This document shows, piece after piece, positions 35,706 to 44,004 of a stretch of DNA of 64,000 nucleotides (its first letter is position 1; each line of letters starts with the position of its first letter). The DNA is from CAMDPA01 sp964574325 (GTDB taxonomy: Bacteria > Pseudomonadota > Alphaproteobacteria > Rhizobiales > Hyphomicrobiaceae). The notes under the pieces are model-generated. The model was not told the DNA's origin and made no database searches. It was given only the letters and a program-made list of their open reading frames with translations. The stretch spans positions 1 through 64,000 of the forward strand of contig CAZNMY010000023.1 of assembly GCA_964574325.1 (NCBI GenBank), in the 5' to 3' direction. A program made the position numbers and the translations under genes.

Positions 35706-36947
35706 TCAGGGCGCGATCGCACCGCGCGCGGCGGCCGCCGGCACCGCGATCGACTGCAGCACGCCCATCACGTCGCGGAACTCCGAGACGGCGCTGTCGT
35801 AGCAGGCGATGGAATCGTCCGGCATCAGGTATGGATTGATGGCATCGCGACCTGCACTGCGCACGAGTTCCTCGACCGAGCGCTGGATGACCTCGGTCTC
35901 CATGGTCTTGGGATTGCGCGTGATCAGGACCGCGTAGCGGCGTGCGTTGGTCGAATAGGAGCCGCCCACGCAACTCGCCTGCACCAACCCTTGCAGAAGA
36001 CGCGTACCGTAGGGAGCGCTGCCGGCCGAAAGCGGGCTCTGCACGGTTCCCGCGTTGCTGAAAGTCGGTGCGGTCATGTTGGAGTAGGTCAGGCGTATGC
36101 CGTGCGGCGTGATCTGCGAGGGCCGGACGAGGGCCGATTGATAGCAGCCGGCTTCCTCGACCTGCAGGTGATCGCCGTCGATCAGCGGCATGTCGTCCAC
36201 GGGCTGGCCGGTGAAGGCGCCGCGCCAATCGAGCAACGTCGTCTTGCCTGCGCGCACCAGCTTGACGCGTGACAGGTCCGCATCGGGCCGTACACCGCCG
36301 GCCGCGCGCAGTGCCGCCGGCACGAAGCGCTCCATCGGACTGTCGCCGAACTTCGCGAGAGCGCGCTCGAGCTTGTCGCTGTCCTTTATGCCGCCGATCG
36401 CATGCCGTCCCGGATTGAACACCGAGCCCGATACGGTGATGTTGACGGGGGCATACTGAACCGGTCGCACGGCGAGGCGCAGACCGGCGCGCGTGAAGAT
36501 GCCTGCGCGCAGATACTGCCGCTCGATGGCCGACGTGAGTTCCGCGTTGGTGAGGCCGACGGCTGGGACCTGGCCTGCGTAGGGCAGGATGATCGTACCG
36601 TCCGCATTGACGGCGTAGTCGCCCGAGAATTCGGCGGAGCCGTAGACGAGGATGTTGATCCTGTCGCCGGGCGAATACCGCATCGGGCTGAGCGTGGGGC
36701 CGCCGAGCTTTCGCGCACCTTGTGCAGCCGGCATCATGAAGGATGCCGTGCCGGGTGCGGGGCACGCACGGTCGGCCCAGCTCAACGTCTTGCGGCTGGG
36801 GCCTCGCGGAGCCTTTTCAGGCCCATAGAGCTGACTGGACGCGTTCTGCGGGGCATTGAGAGCAACACAGCCGGACAGTGCCGCGAGCGCGATGAGAGAC
36901 ACGACAAGGCTGCCGGGAGACGCCAGCGTCATCCTCGGCAGAGCCAT
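35706..36947 (-). CDS. Wza-like polysaccharide export lipoprotein
   Basis: A 413-residue periplasmic or outer-membrane lipoprotein of the polysaccharide export (Wza/GumB) family. The signal peptide with lipobox LAALSGC puts the lipidated Cys at residue 27. The mature part has the Poly_export motif MRYSPGDRINILVYGSAEFSGDYAVNADGTIILPYAGQV and two soluble-ligand-binding beta-grasp segments (NITVSGSVFNPGRHA). The ATG was chosen because it gives a proper lipoprotein signal; the frame is open 29 codons further up. It is convergent with the polymerase gene, so it needs its own promoter in the gap to 37420. Confidence 0.87.
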   Translation of the reverse strand: MALPRMTLASPGSLVVSLIALAALSGCVALNAPQNASSQLYGPEKAPRGPSRKTLSWADRACPAPGTASFMMPAAQGARKLGGPTLSPMRYSPGDRINILVYGSAEFSGDYAVNADGTIILPYAGQVPAVGLTNAELTSAIERQYLRAGIFTRAGLRLAVRPVQYAPVNITVSGSVFNPGRHAIGGIKDSDKLERALAKFGDSPMERFVPAALRAAGGVRPDADLSRVKLVRAGKTTLLDWRGAFTGQPVDDMPLIDGDHLQVEEAGCYQSALVRPSQITPHGIRLTYSNMTAPTFSNAGTVQSPLSAGSAPYGTRLLQGLVQASCVGGSYSTNARRYAVLITRNPKTMETEVIQRSVEELVRSAGRDAINPYLMPDDSIACYDSAVSEFRDVMGVLQSIAVPAAAARGAIAP

Positions 36948-37342
36948 GCAATGCCTGGCGCGCAGCGCCGTTGAAATGGCGGCTGGCGACAAGTGCTTGC
37001 AGCGGGATCGCGCACTCGAACCCAACAACTTCAATCCTCAACTCGACTGCGCACACCTTCGGACGTCTCGCAGGGGCCATTGGAGGCACGCGCGCAACCC
37101 CGATCGGGACCACTCGTTCCGGACTGAGCGATCGGTCCCTCGATCTGACCCCACGAGCGAGCCGAGCCGTATTGGCAGCTCTCCCGGTGGGAGTGCCGCT
37201 ACCTTGGGGCCGGGTTGGTTAAATTTGGTTGAAGACCTGCTCCGAAGCGGTCGAATGGTGGGGCCATGTCATGCCGGCTGCTCGGGGTGGATCGGGGAAG
37301 ATCGGGCGGGGCTCGGCCAATAGGGACCGAACACACGAAAAC
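36948..37342. other. Intergenic region, no gene seen
   Basis: The gap between the Wza-like gene and pal. It contains the upstream region of the export lipoprotein gene, with several short GC-rich direct and inverted repeats, but no ORF with coding composition and no convincing promoter pair. The pal terminator lies just beyond its right end. Confidence 0.5.
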
Positions 37343-37371
37343 GGCGGGCAAGGTCATGGAGCCTTCCCGCC
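37343..37371 (-). terminator. Rho-independent terminator of pal
   Basis: On the minus strand a stem GGCGGGAAGG / CCTTGCCCGCC (one bulged base), loop CTCCATGA, is followed by GTTTTCG. It lies about 50 bases after the pal stop codon and fits a factor-independent terminator with a short T run. Confidence 0.65.
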
Positions 37372-37420
37372 GAATCGAATTCCGTGAGGGCGGCCCGAAG
37401 GCCTCCGCGATCTTTCCGTG

Positions 37421-37939
37421 TCAGTTTCCTGCCTTCGCGGTGCGGTTGTTCAGCACCGTCTGGGCGCGCCGGTTCTGAGACCAGCAGGAGATGTCGTTGC
37501 ACACGGCTACCGGCCGCTCCTTACCGTAGGAGACGTGACGGACCCGCTGAGCGGAAACGCCGTTGCGGGTCAGGAAGTCCCGCACGGTAACGGCGCGACG
37601 CGCGCCGAGCGCGATGTTGTACTCGCGGGTGCCGCGCTCGTCGGCATGTCCCTCGATGGTGATGGTGTATTGGGCGTACTGCTGCAGCCAGCGCGCCTGC
37701 TTACCGAGCGTCTGCTGCGCTTCGGGCGTGAGGTCGCTGCTGTCGGACGAGAAGTAAACGATGTCGCCGACGTTCTGCGAAAAGTCGCGGGCCGAACCCG
37801 GCGTTGCTGGCGTACCCTTGCCGGCGAGACCCGCTTCGAGCCCTTCCTTGTCCTTGTCGGCGCAAGCAGCGACCGAAGCTGCCATGACGAGGGCAGCCGC
37901 GATTCGCAGAAACCGGCCGTAGGGCGTGGAAATCGCCAT
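37421..37939 (-). CDS. pal: Peptidoglycan-associated lipoprotein Pal
   Basis: A 172-residue outer-membrane lipoprotein that anchors the outer membrane to peptidoglycan as part of Tol-Pal. The signal peptide ends in the lipobox VAAC with Cys26. The C-terminal OmpA-like domain shows VYFSSDSSDLTPEAQQTL, the diaminopimelate-binding EGHADERGTREYNIALGARRA and SYGKERPV. The ATG has GGGAAAG upstream; the frame is open further but that part has no signal character. It lies downstream of tolB as usual, but two small lipoprotein genes and about 900 bases of non-coding DNA intervene, so it probably has its own promoter. Confidence 0.95.
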   Translation of the reverse strand: MAISTPYGRFLRIAAALVMAASVAACADKDKEGLEAGLAGKGTPATPGSARDFSQNVGDIVYFSSDSSDLTPEAQQTLGKQARWLQQYAQYTITIEGHADERGTREYNIALGARRAVTVRDFLTRNGVSAQRVRHVSYGKERPVAVCNDISCWSQNRRAQTVLNNRTAKAGN

Positions 37940-38748
37940 GTGTCTTTCCCTGTATCGGCCCTGCCGCCACACGCTGGCGCCGGGCGAATCCCCGTATTCG
38001 TCTCGTCGCTGCATAACCGAAGCGTCCTGGCGGTCCAAGACGAGGCCCTGGGTTATGCCCCACAATCTTCCCGGCGTCCGGTCTTCCCGACGTCGGGTGT
38101 TCCCTGTGAACGGTCGCTCCCCGTACCGGGCAGCGCGACGAAGGCGAGTAACCGTTGCTGGTCGCTGGCTGCAGCTTCGCGCCGTGAATCACCACGAGCG
38201 GAGCCCGAACCGGCCTCTCTCTATTGTGCTTATGAAGTCAAAATATGACGTGGGGCGGGCAAGATGGCTTTGCATTGCGTCAAATGCTTCCCATTACCGG
38301 CGACATGACCCTCATTTCGGCTGGATCGAAGTCGGGCTCATCAGAGGCGGCTGTGGCATCGGGGTGCCGTCCGTTGAGGGCGACCTCGGTTGTTGCACCG
38401 GGGCGTGCAGCTATCGGCAGCGCACGACCCGTGATGAGGCTGTCACGTGATGGCGACGATGGCGCCTCGACGGCGTGCAAACCGAGGATCTGGAACGGGA
38501 TAATGAGCTACGGTTCCGGCCCACTGACAACATTTCCGCAGCTGTCTTCCCGATGCTCGTCATTCCAGTGCTCGTCTCCGGGATCCAACTCGACGCCCAC
38601 GCAAGCTGTTGTTGTCGGCTGGAGCCCGGCACCCCGATCCGAGGTGAGGCCGCATACTCGTCGATTGGGCCGAAGAACTCGTTCAAGGCAGGGCCTTGAA
38701 GGCGTCGGTCTCGTGGTCTCGTGCATGATCACGCGATTACAAAACGAT
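37940..38748. other. Long intergenic region with a half copy of a dispersed repeat
   Basis: About 800 bases upstream of pal without a supported gene. It contains, at 38569-38587, the core TGCTCGTCTCCGGGATCCA that is shared (one difference) with the palindromic repeat at 7162-7256, here without a clear second arm, so probably a degenerate copy. The pal promoter should be within the first part. Open frames here show repeat-type or off-frame composition. Confidence 0.55.
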
Positions 38749-38790
38749 GAAGACCGCATCTTGCCGCCGGAGCGGTAAGATACGGTCTTC
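38749..38790 (-). terminator. Strong hairpin terminator of the small lipoprotein genes
   Basis: A 19-base near-perfect stem (GAAGACCG(C/T)ATCTT(G/A)CCGC, two mismatches) with a 4-base loop. On the minus strand it is followed by ATCGTTTTG. It lies about 45 bases after the stop of the distal small lipoprotein gene and is the longest hairpin recognised in the window. Confidence 0.8.
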
Positions 38791-38833
38791 TAATCTTTGG
38801 AAACGCAGAGCGCCTCCAAACCAGACTTCGCGA

Positions 38834-38959
38834 TCAGCGGGTCTGGGTAGCAGCCGGCACTTCAGCGCCGAGCTTCATCGGGGTATGCTCGACTTCACGA
38901 CGGCATGCGCCCAGAGCGACTGCAACGATAGCAGCAGCGATAACGATTGCGCCCTTCAT
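38834..38959 (-). CDS. Small lipoprotein (41 residues), tandem paralogue A
   Basis: A 41-residue protein with a hydrophobic signal (KGAIVIAAAIVAVALGAC) and lipobox LGAC at Cys19, leaving a mature peptide of only 23 residues: CRREVEHTPMKLGAEVP and a short tail. An AGGAG lies about nine bases before the ATG. It shares the identical core ACRREVEHTPMKLGAEVPAA with the gene immediately upstream, so the two arose by tandem duplication. Small lipoproteins of this size occur in Rhizobiales; function is unknown. A strong terminator follows, and both genes lie between tolB and pal. Confidence 0.8.
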   Translation of the reverse strand: MKGAIVIAAAIVAVALGACRREVEHTPMKLGAEVPAATQTR

Positions 38960-38995
38960 GACTTAGTCTCCTGTTGAGTTTCGACGCGCCAAATA

Positions 38996-39133
38996 TTAAC
39001 GAGCGATTTCTGCCGCGGCCGGAACTTCCGCGCCGAGCTTCATCGGCGTGTGCTCGACCTCACGACGGCAAGCGCCGAGCGCCACCGAAGCGATAACGGC
39101 CGAGATAATGAGTACACCCTTGAAACCCTGCAT
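38996..39133 (-). CDS. Small lipoprotein (45 residues), tandem paralogue B
   Basis: A 45-residue protein with signal QGFKGVLIISAVIASVALGAC and lipobox LGAC at Cys22, then CRREVEHTPMKLGAEVPAA and tail AEIAR. GAGGAGAG precedes the ATG. Signal peptides of the two copies differ much more than the mature core, which is identical over 20 residues, so the mature sequence is under selection. A 36-base gap separates it from the second copy. Promoter is expected in the 330-base gap towards tolB. Confidence 0.8.
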   Translation of the reverse strand: MQGFKGVLIISAVIASVALGACRREVEHTPMKLGAEVPAAAEIAR

Positions 39134-39463
39134 AGTCTGCTCTCCTCAATGTTTGGCGATCGCCATTAGTTGGGTACCGGTGTGGGGCTCGCAGATCAAG
39201 GACGGAGGCCAATTGGTGGCGGTTTTCCAACCCCGATGATGCGAATTTACCACGCGATGTTTCTCCAGCACCCAGGAACCTGGCTCTACGCCGCAACATT
39301 ATCCACAAGGCACGGCGGGGCTGGCGTCGTCTTCGATCAGGGCGCAAACCCTGACCTGCCCGCAGTTTGGACGCTGCAGGTTAGCGCACAGTTAACAGGT
39401 GTCTCGATTCGAAGCACGCGCGACGAGCGTAGACGGCTCGACGACGGGGCAGCGCGGGGCGGC
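39134..39463. other. Intergenic region between tolB and small lipoprotein genes
   Basis: About 330 bases without a supported gene, likely to contain the promoter of the small lipoprotein pair and the end of the tolB transcript. No clear hairpin with T run or -35/-10 pair was recognised. Confidence 0.4.
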
Positions 39464-40807
39464 TCAGGTCAGGAGCGGCGACCAGGCCGGATCGGAGGCG
39501 AACGACGGTGTTGGCAACTGGCGTTCGTTATAGCCAGTAATATCAATGCTGTGGAGGCGCGCCCCGCCCTGGGCGCCACGGCTTTCGCGGAAGAATGCCA
39601 TCACCCGGCCGTTCGGGGCCCATGTCGGCCCCTCGTTGTGAAAGCCTTCCGTCAAAATTCTTTCGCCGGTGCCGTCGGGTTTGATCACGCCGATCAGAAA
39701 CCCGCCGCTGACCTGCTTGGTGAAGGCGATGTTGTCGCCGCGCGGCGACCAGACCGGGGTCGAGTAGCGGCCCTCGCCGCGGCTCAAGCGGCGGATGCCG
39801 GAGCCGTCGAGGCCGGTGATGTAGAGCTGCTGTGTGCCTTCGCGGTCGCTCTCGAACACGAGGTGGCGTCCATCGGGCGAGTAGCACGGTGAGGTGTCGA
39901 TGATCCTGGGGTCGAGGGGCGTCAGTTGTCGCGGTTGGCGCGAGCGCAGGTCCATTTCGATGATCTGGGAGGCGGCCCCCTGGCCGAAGCTCATGACGAG
40001 GCGCTGGCCGTCCGGCGCAAAGCGCGGGGCGAATGTCATGCCGGGCAGATTGCCGACGACCTCCCGCTGGCCGCTGGCGAGGTTCATGACGACCACGCGC
40101 GCCTGCTCGCCCACGTAGGTCATGAAGCAGATCTCTTGCTTCACGGGATTGAACCTCGGCGTGAGCACGATCTCGCGGCCCTGGCTCAGCGTGCGGACGT
40201 TGGCGCCGTCCTGGTCCATGATGGCGAGCCGCTTGGTTCGCTTGGCCTTCGGGCCGGTCTCGTCGACGAACACGATCTGGGTATCGAAGTAGCCCTTCTC
40301 GAGGGTCAGCTTCTCGTAGATCTGGTCGGCGGTTATATGGGCCAAGCGCCGCCATGCCGGATTGGCCAGCCGTTTGCCGTCGATGTTGCGATTGAGCACC
40401 ACATCCCACAGCCGGTACTCGACCTGGACGCGACCGTCCCCGGCTTGGTTCACCTGGCCTACGACCAGCGCCTCGGCACCGGCGGCGGCCCAGTCGCGGG
40501 TGCGAGGGGTCTGGCTGGCGCTGTTGAGACGTTCGGGGAAGCCATTGGGGTTGAGGAGCTTGAACAGTCCGGAGTTCTGCAGGTCTGCCGCCAGCACCAT
40601 CGCGAGGTCGCGGCCAAGCTGCGGATTGGACGAGATGAAATCGGGAATGGCGATCGGCCGCGCCTGGATGTTTCCGGCGTCGACCGTCACCCGCGTTTGC
40701 GCGGCAGCGTCACGTACCGTCAGCGGCAGTGGAGCGAGGGCGGCCAAACCGCCTGCTGCAGCCTGCAGGATCGTGCGTCGTGACGGGGAGCTGCGCGGAT
40801 CGATCAT
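39464..40807 (-). CDS. tolB: Tol-Pal system beta-propeller protein TolB
   Basis: A 447-residue periplasmic protein that binds Pal and links it to the inner-membrane TolQRA motor. After the signal peptide the N-terminal D1 domain (PIAIPDFISSNPQLGRDLAMVLAADLQNSGLFKLL) is followed by six-bladed propeller repeats seen as DGQRLVMSFGQG, DGRHLVFESDREGTQQLY and GDNIAFTKQ. The leader contains SRRTILQAAAGGLAALAPLPLTV with paired arginines, resembling a Tat signal. The ATG was chosen because it places that leader at the N terminus; the frame is open 13 codons further up from a TTG. It follows tolA after 185 bases. Confidence 0.95.
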   Translation of the reverse strand: MIDPRSSPSRRTILQAAAGGLAALAPLPLTVRDAAAQTRVTVDAGNIQARPIAIPDFISSNPQLGRDLAMVLAADLQNSGLFKLLNPNGFPERLNSASQTPRTRDWAAAGAEALVVGQVNQAGDGRVQVEYRLWDVVLNRNIDGKRLANPAWRRLAHITADQIYEKLTLEKGYFDTQIVFVDETGPKAKRTKRLAIMDQDGANVRTLSQGREIVLTPRFNPVKQEICFMTYVGEQARVVVMNLASGQREVVGNLPGMTFAPRFAPDGQRLVMSFGQGAASQIIEMDLRSRQPRQLTPLDPRIIDTSPCYSPDGRHLVFESDREGTQQLYITGLDGSGIRRLSRGEGRYSTPVWSPRGDNIAFTKQVSGGFLIGVIKPDGTGERILTEGFHNEGPTWAPNGRVMAFFRESRGAQGGARLHSIDITGYNERQLPTPSFASDPAWSPLLT

Positions 40808-40992
40808 GTTGTCTCGGCTGTCCAGCCAGCGAATCTGATGCGGCAATTCTGCCGGGAACCGTGTCTGCCGTACACCCAGCCCCTACAATCAGTGCGGGAC
40901 AGAGCGCAAGTCGACCGTTTCGGATACCGGGTTATAACGATCTTTGCGGAGGTTGTGCGGCACAGCGGTGAATTCGGGCTTCGATGCCGGCG

Positions 40993-42027
40993 TCAGAACA
41001 TCCGGCTCGGATCGAAATCGACGATCATGTGATCCCAGCCGCCTTTGTAGAGATCCTTCGGCAGGTCATAGGCCTGGCATTGCAGCAGCGCGCGCATAGC
41101 GCTGTCGGCCATGTCGGCATAGAGGGGCCCCGACCCGCGGCTGACGACACGTGGCTGGCCCTGGATGCGACCATCCGGCCCGAGCTTCACCTCGATCTCG
41201 ACCTTGATCTTGTCGATGCCGTCGGCGCCGGCATTGATGTTCCAGCAGCGCTGGACCTGCTTTTTCATCAGGCTCCCGAGCAGGCTGGCCTGGCTCGCGG
41301 TCAACTTCGTATCCTTGCCTTCCGGCGCACCGGCGAGCGGACCTTTCACATTCGACGCCTGGGCGATCTGCGAACCCGAGGGCTGCGGCGCGCGCTTGCG
41401 GGGATCGTTGTCCTTCAGTGCCTTCTGCATGTCGTCGAAGAAATCGTCGTTCGGCTTCTTCTTGGCTTCTTCCTGGCGCTTGCGCTCGGCGAGTTTCTTC
41501 TGCTCGTCCTGCTTCTTCTTGGCGTCGTCCCGCCGCTTCTTCTCGGCCGCCTGCCGCTTTTTCAGGTCTTCTGCTCGCTTCCGCTCCGCCTCCGCTTTGC
41601 GCTGCTCCTCAGCCTTGGCCTGAGCTTCGGCTTCCGCCTTGAGCGCGAGCTCGGCGATCTCGTCCTTCTGCGGCTCCGCGGGCTTGGGAGGCGGCGGCGG
41701 CTCGACTTTGGCGACAGGAGGTGGCGGCGGCTCGGCCTTGGCCGGTTCCGGCGGGGGGGGCGGAGGTGGGGTAGGCTCGGGCGGCTTGGCTTTCGGCGTT
41801 TCCTTCACGGCCTGACTCGGCGGCGCTTCCTTGGCTGCAGCCGCTTCGAGGTTCTTTGCCCTTCGGTCGCCCTGGCGCAGGCGCGTCAAGCCGTCCTCGG
41901 AGATGATCGCCACCTCGACGGGCTCCGGCTCGGCTGGCTTGAACGGCTTCACCGCCTGGAACCCGATCAGGGCCCAGGCGAGAAGGCCGCCGTGCAGCAG
42001 CATCGATGATGGCAGGCTGAAGCGCAC
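40993..42027 (-). CDS. tolA: TolA: cell-envelope protein of Tol-Pal
   Basis: A 344-residue inner-membrane protein spanning the periplasm. It has one transmembrane helix near residues 6-24, a proline-rich stretch (about 80-120, with PPPPPPPEP), a long charged helix of A/E/K/R (about 120-215) and a C-terminal TonB/TolA-type domain (about 245-344) with QVQRCWNINAGADG and the pair of cysteines Cys near 262 and 317. The start is GTG. The proline-rich linker is longer than in enteric TolA. It lies after tolR, with a palindromic repeat in the 190-base gap between them. Confidence 0.93.
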   Translation of the reverse strand: MRFSLPSSMLLHGGLLAWALIGFQAVKPFKPAEPEPVEVAIISEDGLTRLRQGDRRAKNLEAAAAKEAPPSQAVKETPKAKPPEPTPPPPPPPEPAKAEPPPPPVAKVEPPPPPKPAEPQKDEIAELALKAEAEAQAKAEEQRKAEAERKRAEDLKKRQAAEKKRRDDAKKKQDEQKKLAERKRQEEAKKKPNDDFFDDMQKALKDNDPRKRAPQPSGSQIAQASNVKGPLAGAPEGKDTKLTASQASLLGSLMKKQVQRCWNINAGADGIDKIKVEIEVKLGPDGRIQGQPRVVSRGSGPLYADMADSAMRALLQCQAYDLPKDLYKGGWDHMIVDFDPSRMF

Positions 42028-42060
42028 CGCCTATCGATCTCCACTTGCAAGAACACGAAC

Positions 42061-42193
42061 GTCATCCCGGACGAGCGGGGCCCCTTCGGGCCGCGCGCGG
42101 AGCCGGGATCCAGGACAACGAGAGCGCGAAGCGCACGATGTGGTGTGCTTCGCGCGATCCTTTCGCTGAGTCCCGGGCCTCGCTCGCGATGAC
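42061..42193. repeat. Dispersed palindromic repeat (GTCATCCCGG type) between tolR and tolA
   Basis: An imperfect inverted repeat beginning GTCATCCCGG and ending GCGATGAC, with an inner part containing GCGCGAAGCGCAC / GTGTGCTTCGCGC. It shares its outer ends and the CCGGGATCCAG block with the element at 7162-7256. It lies inside the tol operon, where a folded transcript could affect expression of tolA relative to tolQR. Confidence 0.7.
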
Positions 42194-42217
42194 GGTAGTT
42201 GGATGGGCACCGGCGTC

Positions 42218-42691
42218 TCAGCCTCCCGGCTTGCTCTCGATGACGATCGAGACCTTCTGGAAACCCGACTCCTTGATGCGCGCCAGCACCTGCGTGACCA
42301 CGCCGTGCTGTGCGGCCATGTCGCCGCGCAGGAAGATGGCTTCATCCTTGGTGCCGCGCGCCTCGAAAATCGCCTTGAGGCGCGGGACCAACTCGTCGAG
42401 CGTTAGGTTGCTTTTGTCTTCGTCACCGACGAAGATCTTGCCGTCCTTGGTGATCGACACGACGACCGGGGCCTTCTGCTGGGCCTCGATCGTGCGGCCT
42501 TTCGCTTGCGGCAGGTCGAGCGGCACGCCGGCGGTGAGTAGCGGCGCCGCCACCATGAAGATGATCAGCAGCACGAGCATCACGTCCACGAACGGCGTGA
42601 CGTTGATCTCGCTCATCGGCACGTGGCCGCGTCCGCGGCCCCGCCTGCGCCGTCCACCGCCACCGCCGCCCGTCTTGATCGTGGCACCCAT
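42218..42691 (-). CDS. tolR: TolR/ExbD-family motor protein
   Basis: A 157-residue protein with a basic Gly/Arg-rich N terminus, one transmembrane helix (VDVMLVLLIIFMVAAPLL, about 31-50) carrying the functionally essential Asp, and a periplasmic ExbD-type domain. With TolQ it forms the proton-driven motor that energises TolA. The motif EINVTPFVDVMLVLLIIFMV is diagnostic. It follows tolQ by 18 bases. Confidence 0.95.
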   Translation of the reverse strand: MGATIKTGGGGGGRRRRGRGRGHVPMSEINVTPFVDVMLVLLIIFMVAAPLLTAGVPLDLPQAKGRTIEAQQKAPVVVSITKDGKIFVGDEDKSNLTLDELVPRLKAIFEARGTKDEAIFLRGDMAAQHGVVTQVLARIKESGFQKVSIVIESKPGG

Positions 42692-42709
42692 AACCGTCGG
42701 TCCTCTGGT

Positions 42710-43432
42710 TCAGGCCATAGCCGGTTGCTGGGGCGGCTGAGACTGCGGCTGCCGGACGTCGATCTGACGTGACACGATCGCGGAGAATTCGTCTGCGAAC
42801 GCCTCGAGGCGTTGCGACAGGCGCGCGGAGTCCGCGGAGAACTTGTTGTAGAAGATCACGGCGGGAATAGCGGCGAGCAGGCCCAGCGCCGTTGCGAACA
42901 GCGCTTCCGCGATACCGGGAGCGACGACCGCGAGGCTGGTGTTCTTGGAGGCCGCGATCGCCTGGAAGCTGGTCATGATGCCCCACACCGTGCCGAACAG
43001 GCCGACGAAGGGGGCCGTCGAACCGACCGTTGCGAGGAACAGGAGGCGCCTGTCGAGCCGCTCCATTTCGCGGCTGATGGTGACGTCCATCACCTTCTCG
43101 ACCCGCATCTGGATGCCGCCCAGCGCGCGGATCGAGCCTTCGACCGAGCGCTTCCACTCGCGCATCGCGGCCACGAACAGGGAGGCGGTCGCGATCACGG
43201 TTCCGCGTGACAGGGCGCTGTAGAGCTCTTCCAGCGATTGGCCCGACCAGAACATCTGCTCGAATTTATCGGCTTCAGCGCGCGCCTTGCGGAACGCGAA
43301 CAGCTTTTCGATGATGATCGCCCAGGACCACACCGATGCGAGGAGCAGGCCCAGCATCACGATCTGCACGACGAGATGCGCTGACAAGAACAGCGAAAGG
43401 AAGCCGGTGTCGTGACTCAAAGCATTGGTCAT
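42710..43432 (-). CDS. tolQ: TolQ: proton channel of Tol-Pal
   Basis: A 240-residue MotA/TolQ/ExbB-family protein with three transmembrane segments (about 14-40, 140-160 and 175-200). The conserved LFATVGSTAPFVGLFGTVWGIM and PGIAEALFATALGLLAAIPAVIFYN stretches line the proton path. The ATG has AGGA upstream. It is the first gene of the tolQRAB transcript; about 570 bases and an opposite-strand gene separate it from ybgC, so this unit has its own promoter. Confidence 0.95.
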   Translation of the reverse strand: MTNALSHDTGFLSLFLSAHLVVQIVMLGLLLASVWSWAIIIEKLFAFRKARAEADKFEQMFWSGQSLEELYSALSRGTVIATASLFVAAMREWKRSVEGSIRALGGIQMRVEKVMDVTISREMERLDRRLLFLATVGSTAPFVGLFGTVWGIMTSFQAIAASKNTSLAVVAPGIAEALFATALGLLAAIPAVIFYNKFSADSARLSQRLEAFADEFSAIVSRQIDVRQPQSQPPQQPAMA

Positions 43433-44004
43433 GATTGGTCCTGTGGGTCCGTCGTCGAACTATTCGAATGCGCATACTGCCGGTGGTGCGAGCAGCCGCC
43501 CCTGACGGCGCGTTGGTCAACACGAAACCGGCCAGCGCGCAACCCCTGCGCCCGGCCGAGTTCTTGCGACGGAGTTCTCGACGCGCGCGCCACCCGTGTC
43601 ACTCCAGGCCCGCTTCACAGCCGGTCGTTGTCACTGCAGGCTTGGCCTACGCCAGACCGGCCGAGCCAGCACGGACTGTCCGAGCCCCGATAACCCCACG
43701 CCCGTTCTACCCGTCGAATTGCAATGCCGACCTTGTCGTCCGCCAATGGGGCGAAACTACGTCTGGAGCGGCAGCCGGCGCCATGTGTCACGCTTTGATT
43801 ATCCACGGAATTGCGCGCAGCGGCCGGCGTGTCGGCGACGCGCCCGGGACGGAGGCAGCGGTTGTCCGATCGAATGAAGCCGCGCTCGTAAGCTCATGAG
43901 TTCCAGAGGGAACAGCGCTGTTCGTCGAGGAAAGGCATTCTCTCCCCATCGAACGGTCGCAGCAACGCGACGCCAACCAGATCAAATCGGAGAGGATAAA
44001 TCTC
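43433..44004. other. Intergenic region between tolQ and a small secreted-protein gene
   Basis: About 570 bases with divergent genes on both sides, so two promoters must lie here. Composition is mixed, with short GC-rich repeats around 43590-43660, but no frame with coding composition was seen. Confidence 0.5.
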
